Part shown: positions 37,200 to 48,059 of the stretch, piece by piece
Layout of the letters: each line of letters begins with the position of its first letter
How positions within the stretch are numbered: position 1 is the first letter of the stretch
Program-made: the position numbers and the translations under genes
From: Siphonodentalium dalli
Lineage: Eukaryota > Mollusca > Scaphopoda > Gadilida > Siphonodentaliidae
NCBI GenBank assembly: GCA_032622095.1
Contig: CP136061.1
Location: 88,652,983-88,716,982, forward strand
Length of the DNA: 64,000 nt
Direction: 5' to 3'
Notes under the pieces: generated by a model
What the model saw: only the letters and a program-made list of their open reading frames with translations
Databases searched by the model: none
Told to the model about the DNA's origin: nothing

Positions 37200-38062
37200 A
37201 TACATCCAATATGTGTCTGAAACCACCAAACGAGTGTCCCAATCTTACGACTGTTCAAGCCACTCAACGATGCCAAAGACTACCCACCTGGTATCCCGAC
37301 CCAACCATAGATTGCCCCAATACATACACCGTGTGCCATACACCAACCAACTATTGTCACAAGTGGCCACACAACATGTGTACTAATCCATCAAACTTGC
37401 GTTCCAATACACAACACGAGGGTCCGAACCATCAACTAGTGTCCTCAACAACCCAACGAACATTCCAAACCATCCAATGATTGCACATGCCCCACACTGA
37501 GGGTCAAAAACAGCCCAGGTAGTGTTCCATACATTCCAGCGTGTCGTCACACACCACTGTATGACTGCACCAAATTATCATATAGTAACCCAAACCCACA
37601 TAGTTAATGTCACAAACCTCAGTGTTGGTGTCCCAAACCACCCAACTGGTGTCCCAAACAACAATGAATGTCCGAAACCATCCAATGAGTGCACAAACCA
37701 CACAACCAGTACCCAAAACCAACGTAGTGCCTCATACAACCCAGCATGTGTCACAACCCACTCACTGAGTGTTCCGTGAGTTCCAAAACCACATGTTGAG
37801 TGTCAGACCCAGTATCCGTATGCATATGAATGTATGTATGTAAGTGTTTTATGCCATCCAATGAAGACTCAAACGACACAACAGGTGTCACAACTATACA
37901 TATATTATCCTAAACCATCCAACGGGGGTGACCCAACCACCATATGACTGCGCCAAACCATAACATGAGTAGCCCTAGCCACACGTGTGTGTCACAGACC
38001 AAACACGCAGTACCACAAACAGTCTAACGGGTGTCTGATAACACACAATGGGTGCTTCAAAC
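37200..38062 (+). repeat. degenerate 20-22 bp minisatellite, left part
   Basis: Units of roughly CCAAACCATCCAACGAGTGT repeat with heavy divergence. The same consensus resumes at 43899-43930 on the far side of the hAT element, showing that the array was split by the insertion. Confidence 0.8.
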
Positions 38063-38230
38063 CAGGGTTGGGGCGATTACATGCCAATGTAATCGATTAC
38101 GATTACAATTACTTTTGATTTACATGATTACGATTACGATTACTGATTACATTTTTTTCGATTACGATTACGATTACAATTACTTTAGTAAATGTAATCA
38201 ATTACTTTTTGAATACATCTGATTACAATT
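38063..38230 (+). repeat. hAT left subterminal ATTACG repeats
   Basis: Many copies of GATTAC and GTAATC in both orientations directly inside the terminal repeat, mirrored at 43725-43898. Such arrays serve as transposase binding sites in hAT elements generally; that role is inferred here. Confidence 0.85.
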
Positions 38231-38639
38231 GTTAGTTTCCAACCATTTTGATCGCATGGGAATAAATAATGAAATAGTTCAAATTAACATTTCAAATTTG
38301 ATTGAATAAAGACATCACTGCATAACATGGAAACAAGAAACGACTGAAACAATAGAAAGAAGCAAGCAATAAACATATAAACTTTTAACATTTACATATA
38401 TTGGAAAGGTTTCATCATGAAGTTATGCACCAACTTATTGGGAATACATAATGTTTTATGTGTATTTATTTATGTAAATATATTTTAATATATTTTTAAT
38501 TTTCTTACATGCATTCAAACTAACGCATAATATTTATGAAAATATCACCAGAAACAATTAGAAATTATTTGCATGTTCTGTTAGATTCAATACCCAACAC
38601 AATGAAGATAACACTAATATATATTTGTTGATCATCCAT

Positions 38640-38830
38640 TGTTAATCCTGATGAGGATTAAATGAGGCTTAACTCCATGAGTGCAGTAAATGACAGGCTT
38701 ATTCTCACTTTGCCGACGAGCATGCAGAAATATTGCCGTCAAATGAGTCAGGGTCGCACCTATAGTCTGTGTCAATTAAAGAACGGATTGCCTCCGAGAT
38801 CTGTTTCAGCGTGCCGGATGAATGCGTTTC
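38640..38830 (-). other. exon-like frame split by the LINE
   Basis: On the minus strand, joining 41855-41819 to 38846-38710 (removing the LINE and one duplication) gives one frame of about 60 codons (HEHENRLSYDYSFETHSSG... to FDGNISACSS). It ends at a good donor-like GTGAGA at about 38708. I recognise no family. It may be a captured host exon or part of the hAT's own gene. Confidence 0.35.
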
Positions 38831-38846
38831 AAATGAGTAGTCATAA

Positions 38847-41800
38847 TAGTTACACAGTACATAAACGTTCTCGATGCTGACACAGTTGAACCCGGAGTTT
38901 CCGACCACCAAGCTACTTATGTTACAATATCATGCGACTATGATCTGTCTCCCACAACAAAACGCAGAATATGGAATTACAAACTTGCCAACTTTGAAGA
39001 AATGAACAGTATTTTTTCGTTAGTAGATTGGAATAATATCCTAAACAGAGGCGATACTCATTCAATTGAAAGTAAAGTTGCAACTGCTGAAAAAATAATT
39101 CATAGTACGATGGAGAAATGTGTGCCAAACCACATAGCTACAGTCCGACCGAACGATAAACCTTGGTTTGACAGTCCATTGAGACTGGAAATTAGACGAC
39201 GAGACAGGTGGCGAAAGAGATCCATGAAATCAAATCTTCCCAATCACTGGGCACAGTATAAAAAATTCCGAAACACTGTTAATAATATGAAAAAATTTGC
39301 AAAGAAACGATATTTAGAAGAAGTTCAAACAAATCTCAATCACGCCCATGATTCGAAATCGTTTTGGAAAATCACAAATGAAATTCTCTGTGAGAAACAT
39401 AAATCAAATACCATACCACCACTACAACTTGAAGATAAATTTGTCTACAATGACGCAGACAAAGCAAATGTATTAAATGGGATTTTTATAGATAATAGTA
39501 AAATTAACGACCACGGTCAGCCTATTCCATATTTTCCCATGCGAACAGACAAGGAAATAAAGTCGATCTCGATCACACAAGATGATGTGGAGAAAATTCT
39601 CAGGGAATTGAATACTAACAAAGCTACTGGCCCAGATGGTATAAGCAATTCAATTTTAAAATGTTGTCACAAAACACTCTCGTTGCCGCTGTATATTATC
39701 TTCAAGCACTCCCTGGACACATGCACTTTCCCATCTCAATGGAAAGTTGCTACCGTAATTCCAATCTTTAAAAAAGGTGAGAAAACCGACCCATGCAATT
39801 ACCGACCAATATCACTTCTATCGTGTGTGAGTAAAATACTAGAAAAGATTGTTTTCCAGAAAACGTACGACTACTTTATGGAGAACAGCCTACTGTATAA
39901 ATATCAATCTGGTTTCCGCCCAGGACACAGCACTACTCACCAATTATTGGAAATATTTCATTACCTGAGCAAAAATAGGAGTGAATCGAGGATATCTATA
40001 GGTATATTCTGTGACATATCTAAAGCATTTGAACGAGTTTGGCATAAAGGACTAATTCACAAATTACGCAATTATGGTATAAACGGTAAATTACTTTCCT
40101 GGTTCAATGACTACATCAGTAATCGATTTCAACGCGTTCTAGTCGGATCGGAATATTCTACCCCATCACAGCCATCCTCTGGTGTTCCACAAGGGTCAGT
40201 CTTGGGCCCTTTTCTATTTTCAATATTCATCAACGACATAGGTGATAACATGAAATCAAATGTTCGTTTATTTGCTGACGACACTTGTATATTTTATTCA
40301 CTACCATCATTTGAAGACCTCGTGATTCACATGAACAACGACCTAAGATCACTCGATAGATGGACTAACAACTGGTTGGTTTCCCTTAACTCATCGAAAA
40401 CGAAAGCGATAATATTCCAAGGTCAGCAATCAACATGCCAGCGCACAGCAGATCTTATATTTTGTTCTAACAAAATTGACATAGTTGAGGACCACCGACA
40501 CCTCGGAGTAATTTTCCAGTCCGATCTCAAATGGAACCTTGTTATCGACAACATCTACAAGAATGCATGCGCTTTGCTCTCACAAATACGCAAATTAAAA
40601 TATTTGTTATCAAGAAAAACCCTCGATACCATGTTTAAAGCTCATGTATTACCTATACTAGAATATGGCAACTGTGTATGGGATTCTTCCCCTGACAGTA
40701 TTAAATCAACATTGGACATACTTTACTATGATGCAGCGCGGGTGGTTTCAGGCCTAACAAGATCTTCGTCAAACGCGACACTGTTAAAGGAACTTGGATG
40801 GCAACCGCTACAGCAACGTAGGGATGCACAAAAACTATGTCTAATGCATAAAATTGTTAACAACAAAGCCCCTCTATTCCTAACCGAACTGCTTCTACCT
40901 CGTGTCGGAGATATCAGCCGGTATTTTTTACGCAATTCAGATGATTTAGAAAACTACTTTTGTTATCTCGAAGCTTTCAAGAAAACATTCTTCCCGAGCA
41001 CGATTAATGTCTGGAATGTCTTGTCAGACGAAATAAAAGGTAAAACATATGACACTTTTAAATCTACAATTGTCCCAAAGACCAAGATTCCGTTACACGT
41101 TCATCTCGGCGACCGTAAGATTAATATCATACATTGTCGAATCAGGAACAATTGTAGCGACCTGAATTATGATAAACTTACTAACCACATCGCTGATGAC
41201 GCCATGTGCGCCTGTGGAAACCCTGTTGAAGATGCCGAACACTTTTTTATGCATTGCCCCTTTTATATTCATCATCGCACGGATTTGGTACAAACGTTAA
41301 GATCATTTGGTGTATTATCATATGAAGTTCTTATCAAAGGAGATATTACCCTAACACATAATGAGAACAATTTAATTATAGAAGCAGCTCTGACATTTAT
41401 CAAATTGTCTGGCAGGTTTGCAACTTGTTGCGAATGACCTCACGTTAATCCACTAATACGATTGACCGGCCCCTTGCCATGTCCCCACACACCGCCTATT
41501 ACCGTAACACAATCGACCCCCCTATATAGTTGTTCTCGAAGCGTGAGAACATCCAATTTCTATTTAATAACCCTCCTATAGTCAAGCCCCATTCAAATAT
41601 TCCCTAATATGTATAAAAACCCCGCCATCGTCATGCCCGTCATACCAAACCTATTTATAAATATTACTCTGTTTACATATGTTTGAATTTATATTTGCTG
41701 TAGGGAGCGGAGGTCCAGCTAAGTTTCCAGAACTTGTCCTCCAATCCCTAATAATAATGTATTAATATATCCATTATACATGACAATAAATATGTTTAAA
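38847..41800 (+). mobile_element. 5'-truncated LINE insertion with target-site duplication
   Basis: Flanked by an 18-bp duplication, TCAAATGAGTAGTCATAA at 38829-38846 and the same with one change (A to G) at 41801-41818. The 5' end falls inside the endonuclease domain. The 3' end is an AT-rich tail containing AATAAATATG without a long poly-A. Truncated 5' ends and a duplication of this size are typical of target-primed reverse transcription. Confidence 0.93.
38867..41437 (+). CDS. LINE ORF2 fragment: end of APE endonuclease, complete reverse transcriptase
   Basis: The frame is open from the truncation point (38867) to a stop at 41435-41437, about 856 codons, without internal stops. It begins with the last endonuclease motif (GVSDHQATYV; the SDH is an active-site signature). 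The first ATG is at 39002. Counting from it, the RT domain has NKATGPDGIS (about 206), KGEKTDPCNYRPIS (about 259), catalytic Asp338 in FCDISKAF, GVPQGSVLGP (about 394) and FADD at 424-427. It then has a thumb/linker and a C-terminal CACGN...HFFMHC knuckle near 740-760. The motif set resembles the Jockey/CR1 side of LINEs. Lacking most of the endonuclease and the 5' promoter, it cannot be autonomous. The intact frame points to a young insertion. Confidence 0.92.
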   Translation, partial: VLDADTVEPGVSDHQATYVTISCDYDLSPTTKRRIWNYKLANFEEMNSIFSLVDWNNILNRGDTHSIESKVATAEKIIHSTMEKCVPNHIATVRPNDKPWFDSPLRLEIRRRDRWRKRSMKSNLPNHWAQYKKFRNTVNNMKKFAKKRYLEEVQTNLNHAHDSKSFWKITNEILCEKHKSNTIPPLQLEDKFVYNDADKANVLNGIFIDNSKINDHGQPIPYFPMRTDKEIKSISITQDDVEKILRELNTNKATGPDGISNSILKCCHKTLSLPLYIIFKHSLDTCTFPSQWKVATVIPIFKKGEKTDPCNYRPISLLSCVSKILEKIVFQKTYDYFMENSLLYKYQSGFRPGHSTTHQLLEIFHYLSKNRSESRISIGIFCDISKAFERVWHKGLIHKLRNYGINGKLLSWFNDYISNRFQRVLVGSEYSTPSQPSSGVPQGSVLGPFLFSIFINDIGDNMKSNVRLFADDTCIFYSLPSFEDLVIHMNNDLRSLDRWTNNWLVSLNSSKTKAIIFQGQQSTCQRTADLIFCSNKIDIVEDHRHLGVIFQSDLKWNLVIDNIYKNACALLSQIRKLKYLLSRKTLDTMFKAHVLPILEYGNCVWDSSPDSIKSTLDILYYDAARVVSGLTRSSSNATLLKELGWQPLQQRRDAQKLCLMHKIVNNKAPLFLTELLLPRVGDISRYFLRNSDDLENYFCYLEAFKKTFFPSTINVWNVLSDEIKGKTYDTFKSTIVPKTKIPLHVHLGDRKINIIHCRIRNNCSDLNYDKLTNHIADDAMCACGNPVEDAEHFFMHCPFYIHHRTDLVQTLRSFGVLSYEVLIKGDITLTHNENNLIIEAALTFIKLSGRFATCCE

Positions 41801-42831
41801 TCAAATGAGTAGTCGTAAGATAAGCGATTTTCATGTTCATGCACTCAGCCACATTTCTTGCCTTATATGGTTTGTAACGGCAATTCGTATTCATATTTAT
41901 TATTTAAACAAAGCTATACTGTATATTGATCTTTGGCATGCATAATGCTCGTCGAAACAATCTTTCCCCAACGCGTGGTCCACTCTAAACTGCCTGTGTA
42001 GAATCGATGCGACAAACCAGCTCCGTTAAAGCTGACTGAACACCCAATAGCCCTCTTCAAGTGAATGCAGCATCAACACTCACTGTAGTCAACTGTCTCT
42101 CTAGTGGGGGCTGCCCTCTTCAGCTGAGACTTCTAGTCTCGTTGCAAACTGTTCTGAAGATGTCCAATTGATTCTGCGACAATAGTCACAAGAAAACCAA
42201 TGTCAGAAATGGTAACGCGCTCAAGATCATATATTATATATCCATGTTTGTAAATATAGAATATAAAATATATTGGTTTCGCGAATGACCAACTCAGAAT
42301 TCCGTTAAAATAACAATAACAACCAGCACATAATTAACAAACCGGCGGCCGACTCGGCCTTCTCCGACCACAACCTCAGTGGGCTGCAGAACGAAAGTGT
42401 CTATAAAAGTTGAAATATAAGACTTACAAATTATCTTTTTCATTTCTTTTATTTGTAATTGACATACCTTGTCACAAACCAAAAATCAACATTATTGACA
42501 TAATAATGTAAAGGACAATAAACGAAATTGAAATTCCCAACTACACCTTTTACCGGACTCGGCCTCCTGGTCGCGCAGTTCGACTTTTAAACCGGAAAAA
42601 AACAATTATCTATAAATAAAATATGCCCAGCGGACCACAGCTATCTATAATTTGGAGAACAGTATAGACGCGGCGCGCGCTAACAACAACTCAACGTTAA
42701 AGACGATAAGGTGTTGCTGCTGTAGAACTACCTTTCTGATTCGGTAACTATACTTTCATCGACTGTCATGTTGCTCGAGTAACATTTACATTGTTCTGTT
42801 CCATGCAAATAGTTGGACGTCTCGTCTATAG

Positions 42832-43068
42832 TCATATATATCCTGTCGATATCGACAGGATATCAGGAAACATGATGTGGGATTACCATATGCCCGCCAC
42901 TTCAACTTACCTGACCATTCAGTTAAAGACATTCGTCTACAGGTATTGTGTGGTGGTCTGCCCGTGCGTGAGGACCGCAGAATCAAAGAGCAACAAATGA
43001 TAGATGCATTCGGGAGCCTGCATCTGGGCATCAATAAAGATGCTGACTTTATGGCCAAATGGTTATAA
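42832..43068 (+). pseudogene. GIY-YIG-type C-terminal fragment (retroelement remnant)
   Basis: About 78 codons reading CRYRQDIRKHDVGLPYARHF, then NLPDHSVKDIRLQVL and EDRRIKEQQMIDAFGSLHL ending INKDADF and a stop. The HFN-x-P-x-HS-x-x-D pattern followed by a basic helix and a GIN-type end resembles the region after the GIY-YIG nuclease in Penelope-like and related invertebrate retroelement proteins (from memory). The nuclease core itself is absent. A perfect 24-bp palindrome (TATCCTGTCGAT and its mirror) is at 42840-42863. Confidence 0.5.
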
Positions 43069-43215
43069 CTTACTAGATATTATATTGCGCGCCATTTTTA
43101 TATAAGCAGTGATTACGTCACATTACGCGCCATTGATATAACGTTGCATCTTGTATATGTAACTGTGTAACGTTGTATTATATTCATTGTGAGTGAACTT
43201 GAGAAAGGCGAAAAT

Positions 43216-43265
43216 ATATATATATATATATATATAGCTATATATATATATATATATATATATAT
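43216..43265. repeat. (TA)n microsatellite
   Basis: TA run with a central AGCT, itself palindromic. Confidence 0.95.
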
Positions 43266-43906
43266 ACCCAACTACAAACGATACATGCATGATAATACAT
43301 TTTATTCACCATGGGCATTGTTCCAATACAGCTAATGTTAAAACTAATTTCAAATTAGACTTAAATTACTATAAACAGTAGGCATGCCATTTGGTGTTAT
43401 TGCTGTCCATCTAAGGCATCGAAATTATTTAAAATACATTGATAGAAAATTCCATGTGCCTTTCCAAAATAACGCGTCTTTGTCACAACATTGTCATGTT
43501 ATTTTATACATGTATACTTGAATATCACCATATCACCTTCAATTGTGTGTTATTACCTGTGTCCACTGCCAGAATGTACATACACACTGTACCACTAACA
43601 TAACACATGACAAAATTGTACTAACTTTCTAATCTGCTGTGTGTATAGTTGTACACTCCACAGTACCACAGTATGAGACTATGAGTATCCAATAGCCATC
43701 TATATGGATATTTTAGTAAAAGTAATCAAAAAGTAATCAAAATGTAATCATGATTACAGTTACATTTGAAAGTAATCGATTACGATTACGATTACTTGTA
43801 ATGAAGAAATTTCATGATTACTGATTACAGATGATTACTCCAAATTGTGCAATCGATTACTTTGATTACGATTACTGATTACGATTACCCCAACGCTGCT
43901 TCAAAC

Positions 43907-43935
43907 CACCTAGCCGGTGTCCTAATGAATCTATG
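43907..43935 (+). repeat. degenerate minisatellite, right part
   Basis: CACCTAGCCGGTGTCC continues the 37.2-38.06 kb array after the hAT duplication. Confidence 0.7.
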
Positions 43936-44155
43936 ATAAAAATAATTGAAAAAAAAAAACAATTAGAAAAATTGTCTTAACTTTGTTCCCAAATTGAGGA
44001 TTTACAAATATTTAAAACAAACTACGAAACTGAATCATATGTAGTTATGAACCTTTATCGTGGGCATAGCTCGATTTTTTCCCAGTGTAGATGCATTATT
44101 CGGCCTTTAAGGATTGAAACTGGTCGATATAGAAATGAAAAAGTGCATAACTGAC

Positions 44156-45400
44156 TTTATCATATGACTCAATCATTATTTACATTGGAAACAATGTCAT
44201 AAATCAATTTCATATCAATTACTAATGCATATCACCTTCCGATAATTTGATTGGTTTGTCGACAAAAAGTGTGTTCTGATTGGCCGAATGGCAGCCGGGG
44301 GCCGAGCCGCATATCTGACTAAATGCAGGTCATTTATTTGTATTTATATTTATGTATCTCAAATGCCATGTATATTGGTTTATCGAGATTAAAGAATTAA
44401 AGGCACGTGCGGCCTTAATTGTCGAAAATATTCATATTTGTTCCAAACATCGCAAACAGAATAACATTAAAACGCATACAGTTCCGTTCATATATACCAT
44501 GACCATCGCGTAAACAGCATGTTATCATAAAGACCTACTATATTTTACCTAAGCAAGAGCCTGATTGTGTTATAGAAGACAGCACAATGATACTGGCTAA
44601 TCACACACACATGACATAAACGCTCTTTATTAGTTCCATATCAGGTATTCACCAACAAAGAACGCTCTTTATGTTTACCATCATAATATAAACAAACACC
44701 AGAAAAGTAACTTTTTATGCTTTTGTTTACATAACAATGGTCAAACATATGACCATAACATACTGTTTATGCGATATTTCTTATTTGTATACGGACAAAG
44801 TCTATCTACATTTTGATGTTCTTTCTGTTTGTGGCGGTTTTTGACGGGTGGAGATATTTTCACAGGATACCCACCGCCAAGGCCAACCGTGTCTTTAAAG
44901 GTCAAATTCGTGCGCGTCAAATACACGAATCAACGCGATGCCGAAATTCTCGCAATTAAAATCTTGAAATATATAGTTTTGGACATTGTTATACGATAAA
45001 TAGAATATGTAATTCGTATTTATCTAATGAACATACGATATAATGTCACAAACTGAGAACAGAATAGCACACTATATCTTCGCGTGCATATTATTTCTGC
45101 TAGTTCACCAGGTTTAATTGGACTTCCGGTGCAATGAAGTGACGTCACATTAACCTTTTGCTGCCGATGTCATATAGCTATTTAGTGATTTGTGTGCGTT
45201 TTGGACATCATAATCAATTTATAGGTGTCATATGATAAATAGAATATGTAATTCGTGTTTCTCTCATATGATATTTATGAAACTGGTCACGAATTTTCAG
45301 TTTTCTCTCGCCGGAGGCTCGAGAAAACTGAAAATTCTTAGACTCGTTTCATAAATATCATATGAGAGAAACACTCATTTCATATCCTCTATTTATTACA
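44156..45400 (+). repeat. dispersed repeat family R3, copy 2, carrying an insertion
   Basis: Matches 17034-17690 from TTATCATATGACTCAATCAT to CACTCATTTCATATCCTC, including the long hairpin (45255-45372). Unlike copy 1 it is interrupted at 44338-44892. Confidence 0.92.
44332..44898. mobile_element. 0.55-kb insertion in R3 copy 2
   Basis: Copy 1 reads ATGTAGGTCAAATTCG. Copy 2 reads ATGCAGGTCA, then about 555 bp, then AAAGGTCAAATTCG. The duplicated AGGTCA (6 bp) on both sides fits a target-site duplication. No TIRs or frame are obvious inside. Confidence 0.7.
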
Positions 45401-45544
45401 TGATCCTACCGTTAATCCATTCAATAAACCCATTCTATAAATTGTGATATTAAACGTTTAGTCGGATTCCTTATGTCGCAAAAAATGGTCGAGCGTTTTC
45501 GGAATGTTAAAAGCGATATGAGAACAGTTTCTATACCACCAGTG

Positions 45545-46430
45545 TGTCTATTTTCAGAATATACCTGTTTCCAGCTTGATATTTTAGTGGAAACAGGTTT
45601 GTGTGGGGCTTTTGTTTGTGTACCCCTCTATTTTTTTCCCGTCCACCTGGTAATAAAAACATGCTGTTACGCATAGCAAGTTCGGTAAGTGGCTTTCTTT
45701 GTTCTTGCAAATCGAAAAACATGGGGAGATCTTGCCACAAATTACTTAATTACATATCTTAATGTGGAATTTTATCAAAAATCATCAGACGAATTGCATT
45801 TATGACTTCATTTTCAATTTTCTTTCTCAAATATTAAGGTATTGTATATTCTTAAAATGAGCTATATCACATATGGACGAACATGAACAATCTACAAGGA
45901 TATCTTGTTCATATGCCACAAACAAACTTCGATACATCGATTTTTGGTAAAGATATCGCAGAAAAGCTACCCCTACCCCCACCCTCGCTGATTTCAGAAG
46001 TCAGATTCCTTTGGTCGAAAACAACGGTCGCGCCATTTCGGATTGTCTAAGACAACATGCGAATTGTTTATTTGTCAATATCGTGTCTACTTTCAGAGTT
46101 TACCTGTGTCCAGTTGAAATTTTATTGGAAAAACAAGTTTTTGGACTGTTTTAAGAATTTAACGAGCGTTTGCTTATTGTACACATATTAATCCTCATAA
46201 CTAACCTTCTGGTGGACTGTGCTAGTTGAAATTAACAATAGTATCAAATATGGCGGTCTACTTTCAGAGTCTGCTTGTTCCAGTCTGACATTTTATTGGA
46301 AACAAATTGTTTGGACGGTTTATAAAATTTAAAGAGCGTTTCCTGATTATACAGATATTAACTAACGCGATTAGCCTTTTCATGAATTGTGCAAGTTGAA
46401 ATTGTGCACATACGTCAAGTATGACTCTGA
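45545..46430 (+). repeat. degenerate about 171-bp repeat, three copies
   Basis: TCTACTTTCAGAGT-TACCTGTGTCCAG type blocks begin near 45549, 46086 and 46257, each followed by TTTTATTGGAAA and, in the last two, GAGCGTTT and TACA.ATATTAA. Confidence 0.7.
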
Positions 46431-46915
46431 GATGTATTTTTGAGAATGGTGCCGTCAGATAAGTCTCCGCTGGTACAGTACCACAGTTGCGAACAAAACT
46501 AACGTTGGATCCTATAGAGAGTTTGACAATTTACTCAAATGTTCACAGTGGTGGAACTTAATGGCTATCATATATGCATGGCTCTTATATGTAATCTATC
46601 GTAGATACACGATTTTACAAAATTAACATGCAATATAGTCAGGCTACCAGATACAGTAGTTGAAAAAATGTGGTTCACAACAATCATATAAATCACAATC
46701 ACGTGCTTCAGTGATAATGTCCACTATTATACAAATGCAATGTTTATCAAGACTAAAGTTTCAGGGTGCCGTTGTAAAATTGATTGATGGTGCTTTTTCA
46801 TCAATTGACAAAATTAATGTTTATTGCCAGGACGAAGTACCGCATATATAATACGGAGTTGTGTGCTAACAAATCTGGGAGTCATATTTATGTAAGTGTC
46901 AGTCAAAACTTTTAG

Positions 46916-48053
46916 GACATGGGAATATTTATTAATTGCGTGGCCATGAAATAGTAATTCGTGGCCACGAAATAACTAATTCGTGGCCATGAAATAACTA
47001 ATTCGTGGTCACGGAATAGATAATTCGTGGCCACTAAATAACTAATTGTGATATACGATCGTCAGTTACTGTTGTAATGGAAGCGGATATAGATGATCTG
47101 GTTGTAGTTGTCCACCATCTTGGCATGAGCCACGGCGATTTGAGATAAAGCGTGTTGTAGGGTGCCCGTAAAACAAATTAAGTAATCACCCCTTTCACCA
47201 ACCCGATCCAAAGTTGCCGCCGTCCTGGGGGTGGGTACATGGGCACCCACGACATTCAGTATATCTTGGGGGCACAATACAGCACCAATTATACCACACC
47301 AAACGGTTAAGGGTTCGAGAAATTGTATAGGTGTCATATTTGAACCCATCTGGGGTGGCCATTTTGGATCGGGGATGGTGAAAGCGGGTGAACATTTAGT
47401 TTGTCTCAGGGGTCACCCTACAACACACTGTATTCGACCTAAATGTGGGGGGATTGCATGGTACCATATATGGACCCCTCCGTCAGTTATCATTTTCGCT
47501 CGAGGGGGCTGAAGGTGTGAACATTTAGCTTTCTTTGTGAACCACGGTACAACACTCTTTATTTGATCTATGTCGGTCAAGTGATCGAGAAATAATGTGT
47601 ACCCCATTTGACCCCTTCTGAGCGGCGACCATTTTGGATCGGGAATGGTTGAAAGGGGTGAATATATATAAGCTTGTTTTGGGCCCACCCTACAAAATCC
47701 CTTATTTGACTTAAATCGGCCAATATGCCGAGAGATATGGCATTCCCATTCGATCCCTTGTGGTAAAAACTACTGAATAGTAAGTTTGTCTTGGAGCCAC
47801 CTGACCCGTGTTTCCCCGTTAAATTCTCTCTGGGATAGTTTATATATGACGTCCATACCCCCATAGAGCCCGGGTCCCACGCCATAAGTGGTTTATAGTA
47901 GCCTCTCTGCGATCGTACGCATTCATTGTTTCTAAAACATCGTCAAGTTAGTGTAACCATACCGTAAAGGTATCTGGTTATATATGGCCACGAATTAGTT
48001 ATTTCGTGGCCACGAATTAGTATTTCGTGAAATAAAAAACAAATTCTCATGTC
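46916..48053. mobile_element. 1.1-kb MITE with tandem repeats in its inverted ends
   Basis: Outer ends read GACATGGGAAT and, inverted, GACATGAGAAT. Inside the left end are five tandem copies (46937-47052) of a 22-bp unit, ATTCGTGGCCACGAAATAAC plus TA. Inside the right end are two inverted copies (47984-48030). The interior has repeated CCATTTTGGATCGG...GGGGTGAA modules in both orientations (47190-47220, 47357-47390, 47630-47665), which explains the overlapping frames there. Confidence 0.8.
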
Positions 48054-48059
48054 TCAGCC

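Larger units (their letters stand above)
38063..43898. mobile_element. hAT-type DNA transposon, 5.8 kb including a nested LINE
   Basis: The ends are CAGGGTTGGGG on the left and, inverted, CAGCGTTGGGG on the right, flanked by a perfect 8-bp duplication CTTCAAAC (38055-38062 and 43899-43906). An 8-bp duplication with CA-starting short TIRs is the hAT signature. Both subterminal regions are full of ATTACG/CGTAAT repeats (38070-38225, 43725-43890). Without the LINE the element would be about 2.9 kb, a normal size for an autonomous hAT, but I find no transposase domains, so it is a non-autonomous or heavily decayed copy. Confidence 0.92.

Noticed and set aside
47062-47885. Cluster of overlapping frames on both strands in the 1.1-kb MITE
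   Set aside because: The interior contains inverted copies of the same module, which opens frames on both strands. No protein family is recognisable.
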